From contig JAUCBJ010008475.1 of the NCBI GenBank assembly GCA_032718475.1, positions 1 through 40,108 of the forward strand: a stretch of DNA of 40,108 nt. Direction: 5' to 3'. Shown here in pieces: positions 30,501-39,059 of the stretch (the first letter of the stretch is position 1; each line of letters starts with the position of its first letter). The notes beneath the pieces were generated by a model. It was not told the origin of the DNA. It ran no database searches and saw nothing but the letters and a program-made list of their open reading frames with translations. Source of the DNA: Nemertoderma westbladi (lineage: Eukaryota; Xenacoelomorpha; Nemertodermatida; Nemertodermatidae). The position numbers were made by a program, and so were the translations under genes.

Positions 30501-30708
30501 CTTGTACTTTGGCAGCCTCATGGAGTGAATAAGCATGGTGGACAGCCCATGACTTTCTTGAGACGCATCTTAAAGGACACTGGCCTTAAAGATGCGGATG
30601 ATCTAGCAAATGTCATGGGTGATAGGGAGTTGTGGCGGTGCAATTTTGTTGACAAGCCGGCACAGCATTCTTAAAAATGCAGCTGCAATGCAGCATGCCG
30701 ATCCTAGT
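27600..30708 (+). mobile_element. Full-length-looking RTE-like non-LTR retrotransposon
   Basis: The ORF at 27711-30674 is preceded by about 110 bp of GC-rich leader (CTGGCCCAAACCCTGGGTCA) and followed by a short 3' end (GCAGCATGCCGATCCTAGTA). The same 3' end sequence is shared with the copies at 4705 and 35340. No long terminal repeats and no second ORF are seen. The 5' edge is set by the change in base composition, and no target-site duplication was identified. It lies in the sense direction within the probable Rbfox intron between exons A and B. Confidence 0.85.
27711..30674 (+). CDS. Endonuclease-reverse transcriptase polyprotein (987 aa, uninterrupted)
   Basis: Nicks target DNA and copies its own RNA in place (target-primed reverse transcription). 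The N-terminal APE-type endonuclease shows VGVQEHRM (metal-binding Glu), GDFNASL (159-165), QIDHILF and SSDHRL (SDH 248-250). The linker is basic. Reverse transcriptase spans about 480-780: NRASGVDGVPPEVFK, GSFRGISLISIAAKLYNR, NGFRKGRGT, FVDFFKAFD (Asp 617 and 623), GVLQGDTLAPFLF, FADD (729-732) and INSRKTKIL. The C-terminal region has PVLLYGSPCWAL and LDGTFTRMLRR, then a GHCFRRED block. All catalytic motifs are intact and there are no stops or frameshifts, so the copy is young and possibly functional. The compact single ORF fits the RTE group, but the clade is inferred. An upstream start is possible; this ATG is the first that keeps the frame. Confidence 0.92.
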   Translation: MVNLRQVTRLASVNTLTLGSPMRQGELTALADKLSLSAVGVQEHRMQTGQTDEVLIKDMGGGWRLALASADDSGNGGIGLLMNPTAHAALDKIDQISNRIIRCHFSCSGRLAKKFPKVVLIVCYSPTSVAPVEEVENFYHNLQAATDGVDQHAFLTFLGDFNASLHQSPTSPWVYSNSVNRNSVHLQDFISGNGLFSAGTQFKKRTGKLWTHSGPSGHKSQIDHILFRRKYRSSIQDCNAFTLRPFSSDHRLIVAKVRLSLRASRTTKSALPRHDWSSLLQQPSVRSSFTLQLSNRYEALASEAADHCEGYTAFTEAVKLAAAETVPVYPRNRKRAPWTDNKIQKCRNDLHKAQKESRLKPTTAAKNAVKAASRSLNRQYSVNLQELINQQVDAINDADDSRQSSQAWKSINLLTGRKSQPTTKVKAESPADRLNGWKAHFEKLLNNDWVLPDNFIEVKVSESVLPDIPIGDISFAEVKAAAKSIKTNRASGVDGVPPEVFKIPECLKLIYPIIVDMYRTTRVPQEMKTNKLVPVPKKGNLTLYGSFRGISLISIAAKLYNRILLNRIRDPIERLLRGNQNGFRKGRGTMEPILALRRIIEELSKKNDRHLAVIFVDFFKAFDSVSRSRMFSILSLYGIPDEIIAAIRSVVYDGSTTFVSTVDGDTEPFDVLWGVLQGDTLAPFLFIIVVDYVLRMSLDHHNDDGVMITPPTGSRSRGNPAKYLTDLDFADDLGVLSESLEGAQRLLSSLEHAASSVGLFINSRKTKILTVNFESPQQVSDRMSISSKDGMLEHVDDFCYLGSWIRKSGEDLRIRKGKAWAALNRLSRIWKSPRINRKLKVRLFRAAVVPVLLYGSPCWALTAEDTKSLDGTFTRMLRRVHCVKYNAHISNQTLYNIGGVSLVPPSLTLEQNRLRFAGHCFRREDQPVHNLVLWQPHGVNKHGGQPMTFLRRILKDTGLKDADDLANVMGDRELWRCNFVDKPAQHS

Positions 30709-30788
30709 ACCAAATTAGTCCCCATTTATTTATTTCACTTAGATTATAGAGTACTCCTTTACTCGTTTGATTTATTGAGTTAGGGTGA

Positions 30789-30807
30789 GGGGGGGGGGGG
30801 GGGGGGG
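30789..30807 (+). repeat. Poly-G tract (G19)
   Basis: Follows TTAGGGTGA and precedes CTCTTGCCACAATC, adjacent to the P2 fragment at 30870. Confidence 0.95.
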
Positions 30808-30869
30808 CTCTTGCCACAATCAAATTTACGACCAAAATGAAATGGCAGAATGGTAAGCTGTAACCTGTG

Positions 30870-31420
30870 ATATTGACATTAGTTTATTGTTTTGGTTAGA
30901 ATAACGCGCCAATCGAATCTGCTCCTTTCCCTTGAATAACAATTAACACTGTTTATTCGCCAAGACGAAATTTTAAGGGCCTAATTCGGGTAAGTACAAA
31001 ACAAATAGCCAACACTTTACTGCCCGTTATGTACAAAACAAAGAGGTAAAAGTCGCGTTACGTCCCAAAGAGCGTTGGGTGCCATTGTCATTTAAAGGAG
31101 CAGGTTAGTAAAGGAGCAGGTTATTAAATGAACAGGTTACAGAGGCGTGTTGGGGAACCAAAACAATAAACGAAAGTTAACACGTTACACGATTATGCAG
31201 GTCTTTAATTATTGGGTCTTTGTTTTGTACTCACCCGGCCTAATTCGCCGTTATGGGTTCGCATCAATATTCCTTCTGGTCTCTGACTCTGAAACCGGGG
31301 GGGGGGGGGGGGGGGGGGGTGAGTGTGTTTGAGGGGGGAACGACACATCTCGACGAATATCACATCTTGACGAATTAATATCATAAGTAGCACTTTACAG
31401 TGGCACATTCTAACCAAAAA
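30870..31420. repeat. Cluster of repeat family P2 fragments, both orientations, with poly-G
   Basis: Forward piece 30880-30975 (TTTATTGTTTTGGTTAGAAT, TCTGCTCCTTTCCC, TTCGCCAAGACG). Reverse piece 31094-31180, with AAAGGAGCAGGTTA duplicated (31095 and 31112), then AACCAAAACAATAAACG. Further reverse-like words flank G23 at 31297-31319 and continue to CAGTGGCACATTCTAACC near 31400. Probably two or three nested copies. Confidence 0.75.
31297..31319 (+). repeat. Poly-G tract (G23)
   Basis: Follows CTGACTCTGAAACC; within the P2 cluster. Confidence 0.95.
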
Positions 31421-32211
31421 AAATTAAAGAAAGTCCATATTGCAGTTTCTTTTATGCGAGTTTTCAGTTTTGATTAATTTTTTCAATTTTATTAGTTTGG
31501 GGCGAGCCATCAGTCAATCACCAAATATGTAATTAAATATCTATTGTTTCTACTCCATGTTTTTTAATAATATTCTTTAATACAGGCATGGGCCCATAAA
31601 ATAATTCGTTAATTATTAACTCAAGTAAACAAATCGGGTACCGGTATGAAACATATACTAAAGAGTTGTTTAATAGCACAGCAGAACAAAAAAAATTAAC
31701 AGTGTTCTAGCACTTCGAATGTGTTTGATGTTTTACAACGTGCCTATTTTTAGCACTAGCAACCTCATTCATATAGAACACGCTAGAACTATACTATACT
31801 ACTTACTTACTATCAGTATACCGTAATGCAAAATATGCATTCACACATCCCTACGGGGTACTACTCTATTTGCACATATGTTGCCAGTCCCAAGCCCTTA
31901 TACTGTTGACATTCAATGTATAATTCTATGTTCCGCCCCATGGTAGTCATATATTATATTATATATATATATCCTCAAGGGTCCCATTATTGGTTCGGAG
32001 CCCATTTATAGACTTGGAGCTATTATTATAAACTGTAAAGTTATCGCTGAAACACCATTTGCAACTCCAAAGGAACCCACTTTTAAATAATATTGAACAT
32101 GGAAATGTTATGTGGAGTAAAATTATGTAAATTATCTTGTGAAAATAGTATAACGTGATCAATGTTCTTTTATAATAAAGATTTTCGATTCTGTCGGTAA
32201 ACTCGAACATC
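31421..32211. other. Non-coding intronic stretch
   Basis: AT-rich, with a short TA run at 31953-31969. No gene recognised. Confidence 0.4.
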
Positions 32212-32288
32212 GCAGTTCATCCCGGTTAATGCGTTGGACTAGAAGTCCAATTCGATCTCCCGGCGTAGAGTAGAATCCTACCCACGGC
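32212..32288 (+). pseudogene. tRNA-Ser(AGA)-like pseudogene
   Basis: GGTTAATGCGTTGGACTAGA matches the D-loop, anticodon-stem and loop of eukaryotic tRNA-Ser. The anticodon arm TTGGA/TCCAA encloses loop CTAGAAG (anticodon AGA). A short variable arm with CTCCCGGCG and a T-arm-like TAGAGTAGAATCCTACCC follow. The A box is damaged (a few bases lost before GGTTAATGCG), and the B box reads AGTAGAATCC instead of GGTTCGAATCC. It is unlikely to be transcribed as a working tRNA. It could also be the head of a decayed SINE. Confidence 0.75.
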
Positions 32289-33720
32289 AATAATTCTTTT
32301 GTACGTTTTTTTAATTAATTCTTGAAAGCATACAATCATTGCTGAGATTAAACCAAACTTTGGTACGTATGCAGTCCGTCAAAAGTTTGGAAAGAATCTG
32401 CACTTTGGTCATAAATAGAGACAGTCTGTCAGTCGCTACCGGTAGTTTCAGACTTGATAAAAAACGAAATCAGTCGGTCAATCGCAGATGCAATTAAGTA
32501 TGCACTATGCAGTCTCGTGCTGCGCGAAGGCCCCTCGATGTGTCTCTAATAGCCTTTCTACGTCTACCGATACAACAGCCCTAACGCATAACAAACGGTG
32601 GAATATGCGTTACTAAACAGTAAACATATTGCAATATACTTTACTAAACATCATAGTTCAAGTAGTTATTGGTGGTCGGGCAAAATTGCTTACCAATCAG
32701 GTAGTCAGTAATAAAGCCATTATTAGAGACTGCTAATTTCAAGTTGAGCATTTTACTGATATGTTTCTTCAGTCGTTAGCAGTTCATAGAAAGTTGTCTA
32801 CCCCCATTTCAGTTAAGCAGTAAAAACAAGCAAACGTCACGCTGCTCGTGACGTGACCTAATTTGATCGAATTTTTACTTTAGTTTCTAACTTGAGCTGT
32901 TCTGCTTCACTCATGTTTAATGTTCAGATTATGAAACACTGAGACATTAGAGAAATACTGTTCGTATCTCATTCAATGATTACTTTTTTGTTTGATTATT
33001 TTTGTGGTGATAGTGAGTGGTTCGAGTTTGGGGAGAATATAAATAACTAATAACAGAAATGTGTAACCTAATGTATTATTATTTTGTATCAAAAGCTTTT
33101 ATTTATACTATCAATAATAATTATACAGACACAGACAATATTTAATCCTGATTTTGATAAGGATAATATTACCAGAAATGTGTGACCCAATGTTTTGTAT
33201 CAAAGCTATTATTATATACTATTATTATATACTATCAATATATGCAGACACAAACAATATTGTCAGTTTTTAGTGAGAGTAGATTGATTGAAAAATGAAA
33301 TAAAAGATGAATAATAATCCTGATTTTGATAAGGATAATATAATATAATAATATTAGCGCACTGTAATCCGATCGCACTATACTGTAAAGAGTAAGAGTC
33401 AGAGTGCTCGTTAGATTCTCTATATTAAATAAATAACATAACGTACCGTATTTTGTATTGGTGCTAAGTGCTCGTTGATACACCAGTCTCTTCTACATAA
33501 TAATATAGACGAAGTGGGGCCTTCGCGGTTAAGTATCAACAAATTATAAGCTAAAATCTAAGCAGATTTCCCCTATGTTACCACATAGAGACAAACTGGG
33601 TAACTGTAGTCGATTAAAGACTTCACAAACTGAGGTCTAGAATATATGTGCCAGGTATCAATATAATACGAAATATTATTATAACTTTTGTTTGGGCACA
33701 GTCGACAATAACGTCCAGGT
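32289..33720. other. Non-coding intronic stretch with a local duplication
   Basis: A diverged direct repeat lies at about 33056-33180 and 33176-33345 (AGAAATGTGTAACCTAATGT / AGAAATGTGTGACCCAATGT, and CCTGATTTTGATAAGGATAA twice at 33146 and 33319). No gene recognised. Confidence 0.5.
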
Positions 33721-34260
33721 GGGATCAAACTGGTGGGTGACCTCCGGGTAGGGAGAAATTTTGAAATTTTATTGGAATGAGAGAAAGTTTTCACTTGCAG
33801 ACATTTCGATCTCTAGGTAGCGGCAAACTGTTGAAGTCTAGATGGAGTCCCGTCCCACAAAAAAGCAGCCAGTTTTCTAGTACTTATTTATATACCAAGT
33901 TTCAGCTCAAAAGGATTAAAATCAACGAAACGGTGGAAGATTTTCACTCTCAGACATCACGGAATGGGTAAACGATTTCACTTTCAGATACCTCGCCCTC
34001 TTGCGGCAGACTAGAGAACTACAGACGGATTACCCTCCTTTGAATGATAAAGCCAATGGTCTAGTACAAATCTGCCAAGTTTCAGCTTTGAACAGATTAA
34101 AATAAAAGAAATGGGAGGATATTTGCTGTTTAGACATGAGATAGAGATGTTGGTGTCTGAAAGTCTCTAAAAAATATCAAATTGTGGTCTTATTTGTGCC
34201 TACAAATTTGACAGATTTAAATCTGACAAAGTTATTAGCCCTTCAAAATGGTAACAAAGA
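33721..34260 (+). repeat. Diverged tandem repeat (unit about 180 bp)
   Basis: CCAAGTTTCAGCTCAAAAGG with ATTAAAATCAACGAAA (33895) recurs as CCAAGTTTCAGCTTTGAACA with ATTAAAATAAAAGAAA (34077). CACTTGCAGACATTTCG (33792) recurs as CACTCTCAGACATCACG (33946) and CACTTTCAGATACCTCG (33980). It ends in an ACGACGACGACAACAAC run. Such units are often 3' regions of retrotransposons; no coding motif is present. Confidence 0.6.
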
Positions 34261-34945
34261 CGACGACGACAACAACTAACAACTATTTGCAAATATTGAC
34301 CCACCCCCTAACAGTGTCAGTTCTCTATGGCTCCGCCAATTTAGTGGCTCTCCCCGCGACTGAGAAAAGCTTTTCCTAATAACCAGTAGTAGGTGCTCTT
34401 AAACAGTTCTGGCAACATAGTCAGTCTTGTTACTTACATAGGAATTAAATGACCGGCCAATATTTTCTCCATGTGAAGAAACCAGGTTGTCACATTTAGG
34501 TCGAAATTTTATTGGAATTTTATATACCGGTATGAAGAATTTGTATTTTTTTTAATTTCTCCTTGTGCATTATAGCGCTTTTTTCTATCTTATAACCTGT
34601 ACAGATATTAATTCGTATATTGTTTTGTTTAGATTCAGATTCAACCCTTCTGTAACCTGGTTTTTTTTTTAGAGAAACCCTGGTAAAATGACAATTAGTA
34701 GTAACGAATTCAAGCGCTACCTGATTGGTAGCCCATTTTGCGACCAATCAGTGACTGCTGAATTAGGATGTTTTAACGACTCGTATACAGAATTCCTACC
34801 CGCACCAAAAAAAATTCAACATCTTATACACCATTCTCTATCTACAGAATTACAAAATATCCATTTTCTAATAAATTTGTGAAATAATCTAACTTTTTTC
34901 ACTAATTTGAAAAAGTTAGCGGAGAACTTTCCTTCAATAATTTTG
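34261..34945. other. Non-coding intronic stretch
   Basis: AT-rich. No gene recognised. A possible P2 scrap (TTGTTTTGTTTAG and CTTCTGTAACCTGG) lies at 34619-34660. Confidence 0.4.
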
Positions 34946-34949
34946 TCTG

Positions 34950-35356
34950 AACGTATGAGCATAATCTCTAAGCATGGTGTACTGGAGCATGTGGATGACT
35001 TCTGTTACATGTTACCATAGTAGACCAGACACTATACAATGTATTGGAGGTGTCTGATTTCCCCCCCCCCCCCCCCCCCAGCTTTACACTTGAATTTAAC
35101 GAAGCCACCTTCGGTTCACAAGACATTACACTCGCCGTGAGGTCCAGCCTGTGCACAATATTGTTTATTTTTTGCAACCTCAAGGAGAAAATAAGCATGA
35201 TGGACTGGACAGTGGACAGGCCGTGACTTTATGACTTTCATGAGAGGCCTCTTAAAGGACATTGGCCTTTATTATGGGGGTAGGGAATTGTTGCGACGTT
35301 TTTTGTCGATAAGCCGGCATAACGTTCTTAATGCATACAGCATTGCAGCATGCCAA
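34950..35356 (+). pseudogene. Decayed 3' fragment of the RTE-like element, with poly-C expansion
   Basis: Matches the intact element from 30056 (ATGAGCATAA, GGAGCATGTGGATGACTTCT) to its 3' end (GATAAGCCGGCATAACGTTC, GCATTGCAGCATGCC). There is a large internal deletion after TTCTGTTACATG: homology resumes with ACCAGACACTATACAATG. The codons at 30420-30424 (CCCCC) correspond to C19 here (35061-35079). Stops and frameshifts throughout. Sense-oriented in the Rbfox intron. Confidence 0.88.
35061..35079 (+). repeat. Poly-C tract (C19) inside the retrotransposon relic
   Basis: Flanked by GGTGTCTGATTT and AGCTTTACACTTGAA. The intact copy has GGTGTCTCATTGGTT, C5 and AAGCTTGACACTAGAA at the same place. 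Confidence 0.95.
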
Positions 35357-35445
35357 TTGTGTATTGCATAGTGTAGTGGTGGCACAACATTTTTTGTTAA
35401 TCCAACATAGCATCTCAATGTACAGCTGCAATGTAGCTGGCCGTA
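35357..35445 (+). pseudogene. Second, tandem copy of the retrotransposon 3' end
   Basis: GTGGTGGCACAACATTTTTT, GTTAATCCAACATAGCATCT and CAATGTACAGCTGCAATG align with the terminal part of the element (GTGGCGGTGCAATTTTGTTG, ACAAGCCGGCACAGCATTCT, AAATGCAGCTGCAATGCAGC). The 3' end therefore occurs twice in a row, the second copy more diverged. Confidence 0.65.
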
Positions 35446-37016
35446 TATAGGCATTAGGCAACCCTTCCCAATATTATTGATTTACTTTCCTGGAATCCCT
35501 GCGCATGTAGATAGGTTAATTGCTCATTCGGACCATTATAGAAATATATTAAAACCAGCTAGACATCCCAAAAATAAACTGATTATTGACATGTACCAGT
35601 CTACATCAGACATCCATCCATATGGATTAGGATAAATCATTCGCTTCTGTTTGGTATCTTACTGAATGGTCTATCAAGCAGTCTTGAGTAATGTCTGGTC
35701 TTTGAGTATTGCTAATAAATAACTATACCGTTTTTATTTGAAGCAAAGCCAGATTTCCTCTTTTGAAATATTATTTAATTGTTGAACTATATTCAATATA
35801 TTTAATATTCGTATCGTAATCTTATGTATTTTCTCGTTATTGTCCTTACTTTTGCGGACAAAGAATAGGATATTTTAAAGAACTATTTTCATATTCGGAA
35901 TCTGAACATGAAGGAGGTTTAAATAAAAAATAAATCCGGTTGAACTTGTTTTGTTAGGTTAAGTAATGCTTCCGTAAAAAAAAAGCTGGAGTTAATACAG
36001 CTCAGGCAGGTTCCAGTTTCATTTTTATTCATAAAAAAACATTTTCGATGTAGCTGTCACAAACATTGTTTACGAATAACAGGAATTACGTGAAAATACG
36101 ATGACTATGTTTTAACTCATTCGATATATTCAATGACATACCGGTACCGAATTATTATCAGATTAGGAAGGAATGCATGCCGGTATCCGATAACTGAATT
36201 GCCCTAATGGAATGGGAACACCAAATTCAGTTTAAATCCCCCCGCAACCCCATTGAGGTAATGGCACTGAACGGAACATCCATCAGAGAACAACTGGGAG
36301 TCCTATGGATTTCCTTTCAAACCTAATTAAGACGAGTAAAATTTCGAAATTGATTTGCAGACTGGCTTCGCGTTATTAGAACTCAGCTAGTGTTCTAAAC
36401 TTAGCTTTGCGCGGCCCCAGTGATTGGATGGCATACCGGAATATGAATCAGCTGGAGTGTCCCCATGCACTGGCCAGCTTCCCTCAAGCTGGGCCTTAGT
36501 TGTGACATCCACAACCTATGAGGATTGCAGCAACAACGGCCAGCCATAACGTATATAGCTGTATTAGCGCGCTACTGGTGTGTTGTAGGCGGCAGCAGTG
36601 CCGTGTATCAGTGGTCGGCTGGTGCAACGCAACTCCCATCACCACCATACAGCGTCGCCTCAACCAATCCTTATTGACAATGAACCTCCGCTACTTTATA
36701 TTGTTGTACTAAGACATCTCCTGTCATATTCTTATATCTATAGAAATCTTTAAGCGGTTGTGAATTGTTATAGTTTCTTGACTTTTTAATTTCCTTACTA
36801 TAGTCACTTACACCATCTGTACATGTGTACATTTATGAAATACATAATTTATTTATTATTTAACTCTTAATAAATTGATATTAAATTGATTTATTCATGT
36901 TGTTTATGACTCTCTCCCTCTTTATTACAGAGTTAATTTGTTGTTATTTAATTTTTAATTATCGGAAATAATATACAATCAGTCAATCGCAATCACAAAC
37001 ACATAATTTATTCATT
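35446..37016. other. Intronic stretch with a GC-richer part near candidate exon B
   Basis: AT-rich to about 36170, then a GC-richer segment (about 36175-36680) with TGCATGCCGG at 36173 and ACGTATATAGCTG at 36549 (TATA-like). This could be the promoter or untranslated leader of a transcript starting at exon B. No direct evidence. The 64-codon open frame at 36518-36712 has no recognisable features. Confidence 0.35.
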
Positions 37017-37169
37017 ATGGTAGTTCTCAAAGGTGTGGGTTACAGTGTCCATGGCAACCAGGCACTTGCTGCCTCCCAGGTCATGGCCCTTCAGCAGGCC
37101 GCAGCTTCTGTTGCCCCGCAACAGAACTCTATTATTGGAGTACCACTGCAGTGTCAATATCTTCCGACG
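37017..37169 (+). CDS. Candidate alternative 5' coding exon B of Rbfox
   Basis: ATG opens 51 codons (MVVLKGVGYSVHGNQALAAS, then a Gln/Ala-rich stretch, ending IIGVPLQCQYLPT) up to ACG|GTAAGT, a consensus donor in phase 0. Base composition and codon-like character stand out from the flanks. The Gln/Ala/Pro-rich peptide and its GVPLQ-YLP ending recall N-terminal segments of some vertebrate Rbfox isoforms (GVPM-----YLP), but the match is short. Splicing to 38081 keeps the frame. No acceptor precedes the ATG, so it is best read as a first coding exon. Confidence 0.72.
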
Positions 37170-37879
37170 GTAAGTGTGATTGCATAAGGAGGTCTCCAGT
37201 TCGACCCCACCTAGACGCCAAAGTCAACTTTGCTAGGCTCAGAATAATTATTCCCGGCTTTGCCATTGCATCACGCATTTCGCGACCCGTTAAAAAAATG
37301 ATCATTTTGGTGATTACCTCACCATCAACCGCTACCCACCGTTCTATCAAACTCACTTTTATTTATACCGCTATAAGAAAGACCAAATACTGAGAGTAAA
37401 CATATGAAAGACGTCAATCAATATATTTTAATAAATATTATACTTACACTGTTAATCCTCATTTTGTATATTTTATTTATCTTTCTCTATAATCCGCTTG
37501 CGTGATTTTTATTCATCGTAATGAAACGAATTATAAATTCTTTGACGTTTTGCACAGCGTATTAAGTAATAGTTAGTAGTTAATCATGAATTCATGATGT
37601 GGGTTATTAACTACTAGTTTCTATACGTTGCATTATGTAGCACATCGAGGGTAGGGCTATCTAAAATAACATAATTAAGTATCTCATTATTTCGACCGAG
37701 TGTGTTAACTAATTTAAAACCTCTTAATTGCTGGTCGCTATATATACGGCATCAGTAAGCCTTTTACAGCAATATTCATATTTTGTTTAAATTGAAATTT
37801 ATATTGAATTCACAAAATTTTGGGATTATTCATATTTTTTCCTTTTTATTTTTTTACATTGTCAATTTTCTTAATTAGT
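37170..37879. other. Intron between candidate exons B and C
   Basis: Starts GTAAGT and ends with a long pyrimidine-rich run (TTTTTTCCTTTTTATTTTTT) and TTAATTAG before exon C. Nothing else recognised. Confidence 0.5.
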
Positions 37880-37963
37880 ATGTCTGATTCTGTTCCAAAT
37901 GTTTACCAAGGTTACTATGGTAATCAACCTATCCCAGTTTTTCAGTTTGATAACTTGTTTATT
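37880..37963 (+). CDS. Candidate alternative coding exon C of Rbfox
   Basis: A strong acceptor (long pyrimidine run, TTAATTAG at 37871-37878) precedes T-ATG. The ATG frame gives 28 codons (MSDSVPNVYQGYYGNQPIPV and FQFDNLFI) to ATT|GTGAGT, phase 0, which would join 38081 in frame. Joined from a phase-0 upstream exon, the acceptor at 37878 would read TAT GTC TGA and stop. So this exon can only be the first coding exon (after a noncoding one), or it works as a stop-introducing cassette. A shorter 18-bp version starting after TTTTTCAG (37945) is also possible. Confidence 0.5.
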
Positions 37964-38080
37964 GTGAGTATGACATTTATAAAATTCTGCACTGTATTTT
38001 ATCACTTAACTCGTATTATATAAGTTAGTAATAATTTACTGAATATTATTTACCAGAGTTTGTATTTGTTTGTTATGCAG

Positions 38081-38395
38081 TCGAACCCGTCCATCGAGCC
38101 GTGCTCCCAACCACCAGTGGCAGCCGGGCCCCAATACCTCCCGACACAGCTACCTGGTTCCAACGGAGAGATAGCCTTACTCGGACAGCCACCCAATAGC
38201 ACACCCGGCCCCATGGCCGTTCCCACGGAAACCTTCACCGGATTGGTTAATAATCCCAACGAGCAGACCTCGGAACTTTCGCCATCCAGCTCCAACCAGG
38301 TGGCGTTGCTTAGCAACAGACCCGAGAGCAAACGGCTACACGTATCCAATATTCCTTTTCGGTTTAGAGAACACGACCTAAGACAGATGTTTGGG
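38081..38395 (+). CDS. rbfox: Rbfox common exon: linker plus start of the RRM
   Basis: The acceptor TTTGTTATGCAG precedes 105 codons in phase 0, ending at GGG|GTGAGT. The first 80 residues are a Pro/Ser/Asn-rich unstructured linker ([20 protein letters not shown] and on). [20 protein letters not shown] then MFG is the unmistakable first part of the Fox-1 RRM: RNP2 is LHVSNI, and the IPFRF loop holds aromatic residues that contact UGCAUG RNA in the known family. Compared with vertebrate RFRDPDLRQMFG, only DP is replaced by EH. The exon ends at the same place as its vertebrate counterpart. Rbfox proteins act in the nucleus to enhance or repress inclusion of alternative exons. Confidence 0.95.
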
Positions 38396-38424
38396 GTGAG
38401 TGAGTCAGTCCCTTCCCTTGCATG
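38396..38424 (+). promoter_or_regulatory. Intronic Rbfox-type motif (TGCATG) just downstream of the exon
   Basis: TGCATG at 38419-38424 lies 23 nt after the GTGAGT donor at 38396. This hexamer is the established Rbfox binding site, and downstream-proximal placement usually promotes inclusion of the upstream exon. The hexamer occurs about as often as chance elsewhere in the window, so only its position is notable. Confidence 0.4.
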
Positions 38425-38449
38425 CTACGGTACATAATTTGATTTTCAG

Positions 38450-38527
38450 CTTGCGATCATGAAACCTTCACCGCCAGAGCGCATGGTGACGCGTCTAGGG
38501 CCTTGGTGCACCAGACCTGAACTGTAA
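38450..38527 (+). CDS. Possible alternative terminal (truncating) exon after the common exon
   Basis: A good acceptor, TTTGATTTTCAG, ends at 38449, only 54 nt after the preceding donor. In phase 0 it opens 25 codons (LAIMKPSPPERMVTRLGPWC and TRPEL) and then TAA. Its base composition is exon-like rather than intron-like. If used, the protein would end within the RRM, giving a non-binding product or a decay target. The 54-nt intron is at the short limit, and no polyadenylation signal is obvious. Speculative. Confidence 0.25.
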   Translation, partial: LAIMKPSPPERMVTRLGPWCTRPEL

Positions 38528-38615
38528 GCCACCACCAGCAAATAGATACAATTATAGAAGGGCCGCATCACACAGACATTTGCAAAACGGCTCTCTATAC
38601 CCCCCAGGTATCTAT

Positions 38616-38641
38616 CCCCCCCCCCCCCCCCCCCCCCCCCC
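38616..38641 (+). repeat. Poly-C tract (C26), the longest in the window
   Basis: Twenty-six C residues after GGTATCTAT and before ACCACTCCC, inside the Rbfox intron that splits the RRM. Confidence 0.95.
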
Positions 38642-38689
38642 ACCACTCCCATTAACTTTACTATCGTAAAATACTATAAACATTCCTTA

Positions 38690-39010
38690 TGTAACAGCGT
38701 TGCGTCCTATTTGGACGGAATTATTCAAAATATTCACTAACTTAGAATCATTCAAATTCTAGAACACAACTTAGGTCATCTAGATATCTGATTAAAGCCA
38801 TTGTATGCTAAACACTGCAATATTATTAAGCGTTTGGGACCACGATAACATAATGTCACAAAATTAGGTACGGTACACCATTACGTGTGAAAAGGGAACT
38901 ATTCACCGTTTATGACCCTTGTTTATTTATGTAAACCTACCTCGCTCGGCTCGCTGGGTACATAAATATAATAAGCGTCATAACGCGAAAAGGGGTACTT
39001 TTCACACAAT
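38690..39010 (-). repeat. Repeat family P3, diverged fragment
   Basis: AACAGCGTTGCGTCCTATTT, then ACATAATGTCAC, and a TTTATTTATGTAAACCTACC / TCGCTCGGCTCGCTGGGTAC / ATAAAT block that is the reverse complement of the GAGCGAAGCGAGGGAGG hairpin of the family. Diverged and rearranged. Intronic. Confidence 0.7.
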
Positions 39011-39059
39011 GATATAAATAGATATTATTTATTTATTGTACACATATTTTTATCTTTAG

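Noticed and set aside
36518-36712. 64-codon ORF in the GC-richer stretch before exon B
   Set aside because: No donor in a useful phase, and the composition is explained by the local GC rise. It may be untranslated leader, so it is noted only as a stretch.
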